A stretch of 7,154 bases of DNA from JADHUC01 sp964617665 (GTDB lineage Bacteria > Planctomycetota > Planctomycetia > Pirellulales > Pirellulaceae). Made by a program: the position numbers and the translations under genes. Positions 6,794-7,154 of this stretch are shown here, piece by piece. The notes under the pieces were generated by a model that saw only the letters and a list, made by a program, of their open reading frames with translations, had not been told where the DNA came from and searched no databases. Numbering within the stretch: the stretch's first letter is position 1; the number at the start of each line of letters is the position of its first letter. The stretch is from contig CAZUAH010000678.1 of the NCBI GenBank assembly GCA_964617665.1, positions 1 to 7,154 on the forward strand, in the 5' to 3' direction.

Positions 6794-7000
6794 TATCGTG
6801 ATCAGTTCCTCGGTGGCCCGGCCGATGGCCTTACCGTACTTGAGCAACCGCTCGCGTTCCTCCGGCTTCGTGTGGATCTGGCCAGGAATCCGAGCCCGCA
6901 GTGTCTTGTTCTCCTCTTTGAGATATTCGACATATTTTGCCAGCTCATTGTTGGTCGCGGAGGCAATCAGGGCCAGCAGGGGATGGAAAATCTGACTCAT
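6791..7000 (-). pseudogene. N-terminal 70 residues of an integrase-type (rve) transposase
   Basis: Read from ATG at 7000 on the minus strand, the product begins MSQIFHPLLALIASATNNEL and continues through AKYVEYLKEENKTLRARIP, a KPEERERLLKYGKAIG segment and EELITIV. This is the N-terminal helical and helix-turn-helix part I associate with a planctomycete integrase-core (DDE, rve) transposase. In intact copies the next residues lead into a short HTH and then the catalytic domain. Here the frame stays open after ITIV to base 6212, but the translation turns into meaningless antisense of the neighbouring genes. The catalytic DDE domain is absent, so this is a dead fragment. The start has no obvious ribosome-binding site. 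Confidence 0.75.
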
Positions 7001-7018
7001 GGCTGTATCGTCGTATCT

Positions 7019-7040
7019 TGTAATCTGAAGGGGAATTACA
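7019..7040. repeat. Inverted repeat TGTAAT/ATTACA upstream of the transposase start
   Basis: TGTAAT (7019-7024) and ATTACA (7035-7040) form a perfect 6-bp inverted repeat around a 10-base loop. Read on the minus strand, TGTAATTCCCC begins 40 bases before the transposase ATG. It could be the terminal end of the element, since many rve-type elements begin with TG, or an operator or hairpin. The distal end is not present for comparison. Confidence 0.3.
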
Positions 7041-7136
7041 CATTCGTTGTACAGCGCTATGTCATCGTTGAAAGTCCAAACCGCGGCCTAAGGATGAGGC
7101 TTGTAAGGCGTCAATTAGCCCTCCCGTCTCAGCGTC

Positions 7137-7153
7137 GTTCGGAGTGACCGAAC
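7137..7153. repeat. Short inverted repeat GTTCGG-5-CCGAAC at the right edge
   Basis: GTTCGG (7137-7142) and CCGAAC (7148-7153) form a perfect 6-bp stem with a five-base loop AGTGA. It has no T-run on the plus strand within the window, so it is not a clear terminator. It may relate to the end of an element or to a neighbouring gene outside the window. Confidence 0.3.
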
Positions 7154-7154
7154 A

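Larger units (their letters stand above)
6490..7154. mobile_element. Composite of two truncated transposable elements
   Basis: An IS66-associated-like fragment on the plus strand and an integrase-type transposase fragment on the minus strand converge and meet at about 6791-6794. Neither element is complete, and no target-site duplication could be identified. The stretch starts directly after the SHD1 gene and probably continues beyond the right edge or ends near 7040. It marks the locus as an insertion-prone accessory region. Confidence 0.6.

Noticed and set aside
6212..7000. Minus-strand 262-codon ORF taken as a complete transposase
   Set aside because: Only the first ~70 residues look like a transposase. 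The rest is antisense to the accessory-protein fragment and the end of the SHD1 gene, with proline- and arginine-rich meaningless sequence.
6365..7147. Plus-strand 260-codon ORF taken as a single gene
   Set aside because: It begins inside the SHD1 gene in another frame, contains the IS66-associated-like fragment only at about 6503-6793, and then runs antisense to the transposase fragment. It is a false fusion.

Overview
The window looks like accessory DNA from a planctomycete (Gemmata/Isosphaera-like lineages are the best guess). Three things point there: long HEAT-repeat proteins built from near-identical 'GDPRAVEPLIRALGD' units, a secreted protein with an SHD1 (SLA1 homology 1) domain, and transposon remnants whose proteins resemble types I associate with planctomycete genomes. 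This is recognition from memory, not a search.

Layout. Positions 1-924 hold the 3' part of a HEAT-repeat gene (HEAT-1) running in from the left edge. Positions 925-1634 are poorly explained DNA. They begin with a 13-codon remnant of a small ORF and include a weak ORF (1081-1641) and an out-of-frame cysteine cluster. Positions 1635-3698 hold a complete 687-residue HEAT-repeat paralogue (HEAT-2). After a 14-base gap comes a small ORF (3713-3961) with one HEAT-like unit. Its stop overlaps the GTG start of an 843-residue secreted SHD1 protein (3958-6489). Positions 6490-7154 hold pieces of two different transposable elements: a fragment resembling an IS66-associated accessory protein on the plus strand, and the N-terminal 70 residues of an integrase-type transposase on the minus strand. 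They meet at about 6791-6794.

How it fits together. HEAT-1 and HEAT-2 share their repeat type, an unusual tryptophan/KG linker, a His/Asp-rich C-terminal tail ending in KPDF, the 14-base spacer and the start of the next small ORF. The locus is therefore a tandem duplication of a 'HEAT gene + small ORF' cassette. In the left copy the small ORF is broken. In the right copy it is intact and tightly coupled to the secreted SHD1 gene. HEAT-2, the small ORF and the SHD1 gene probably form one operon. No enzymatic function is visible. HEAT arrays usually act as protein-binding scaffolds, and the partner here is unknown. I see no RNA genes, CRISPR arrays or convincing terminators.
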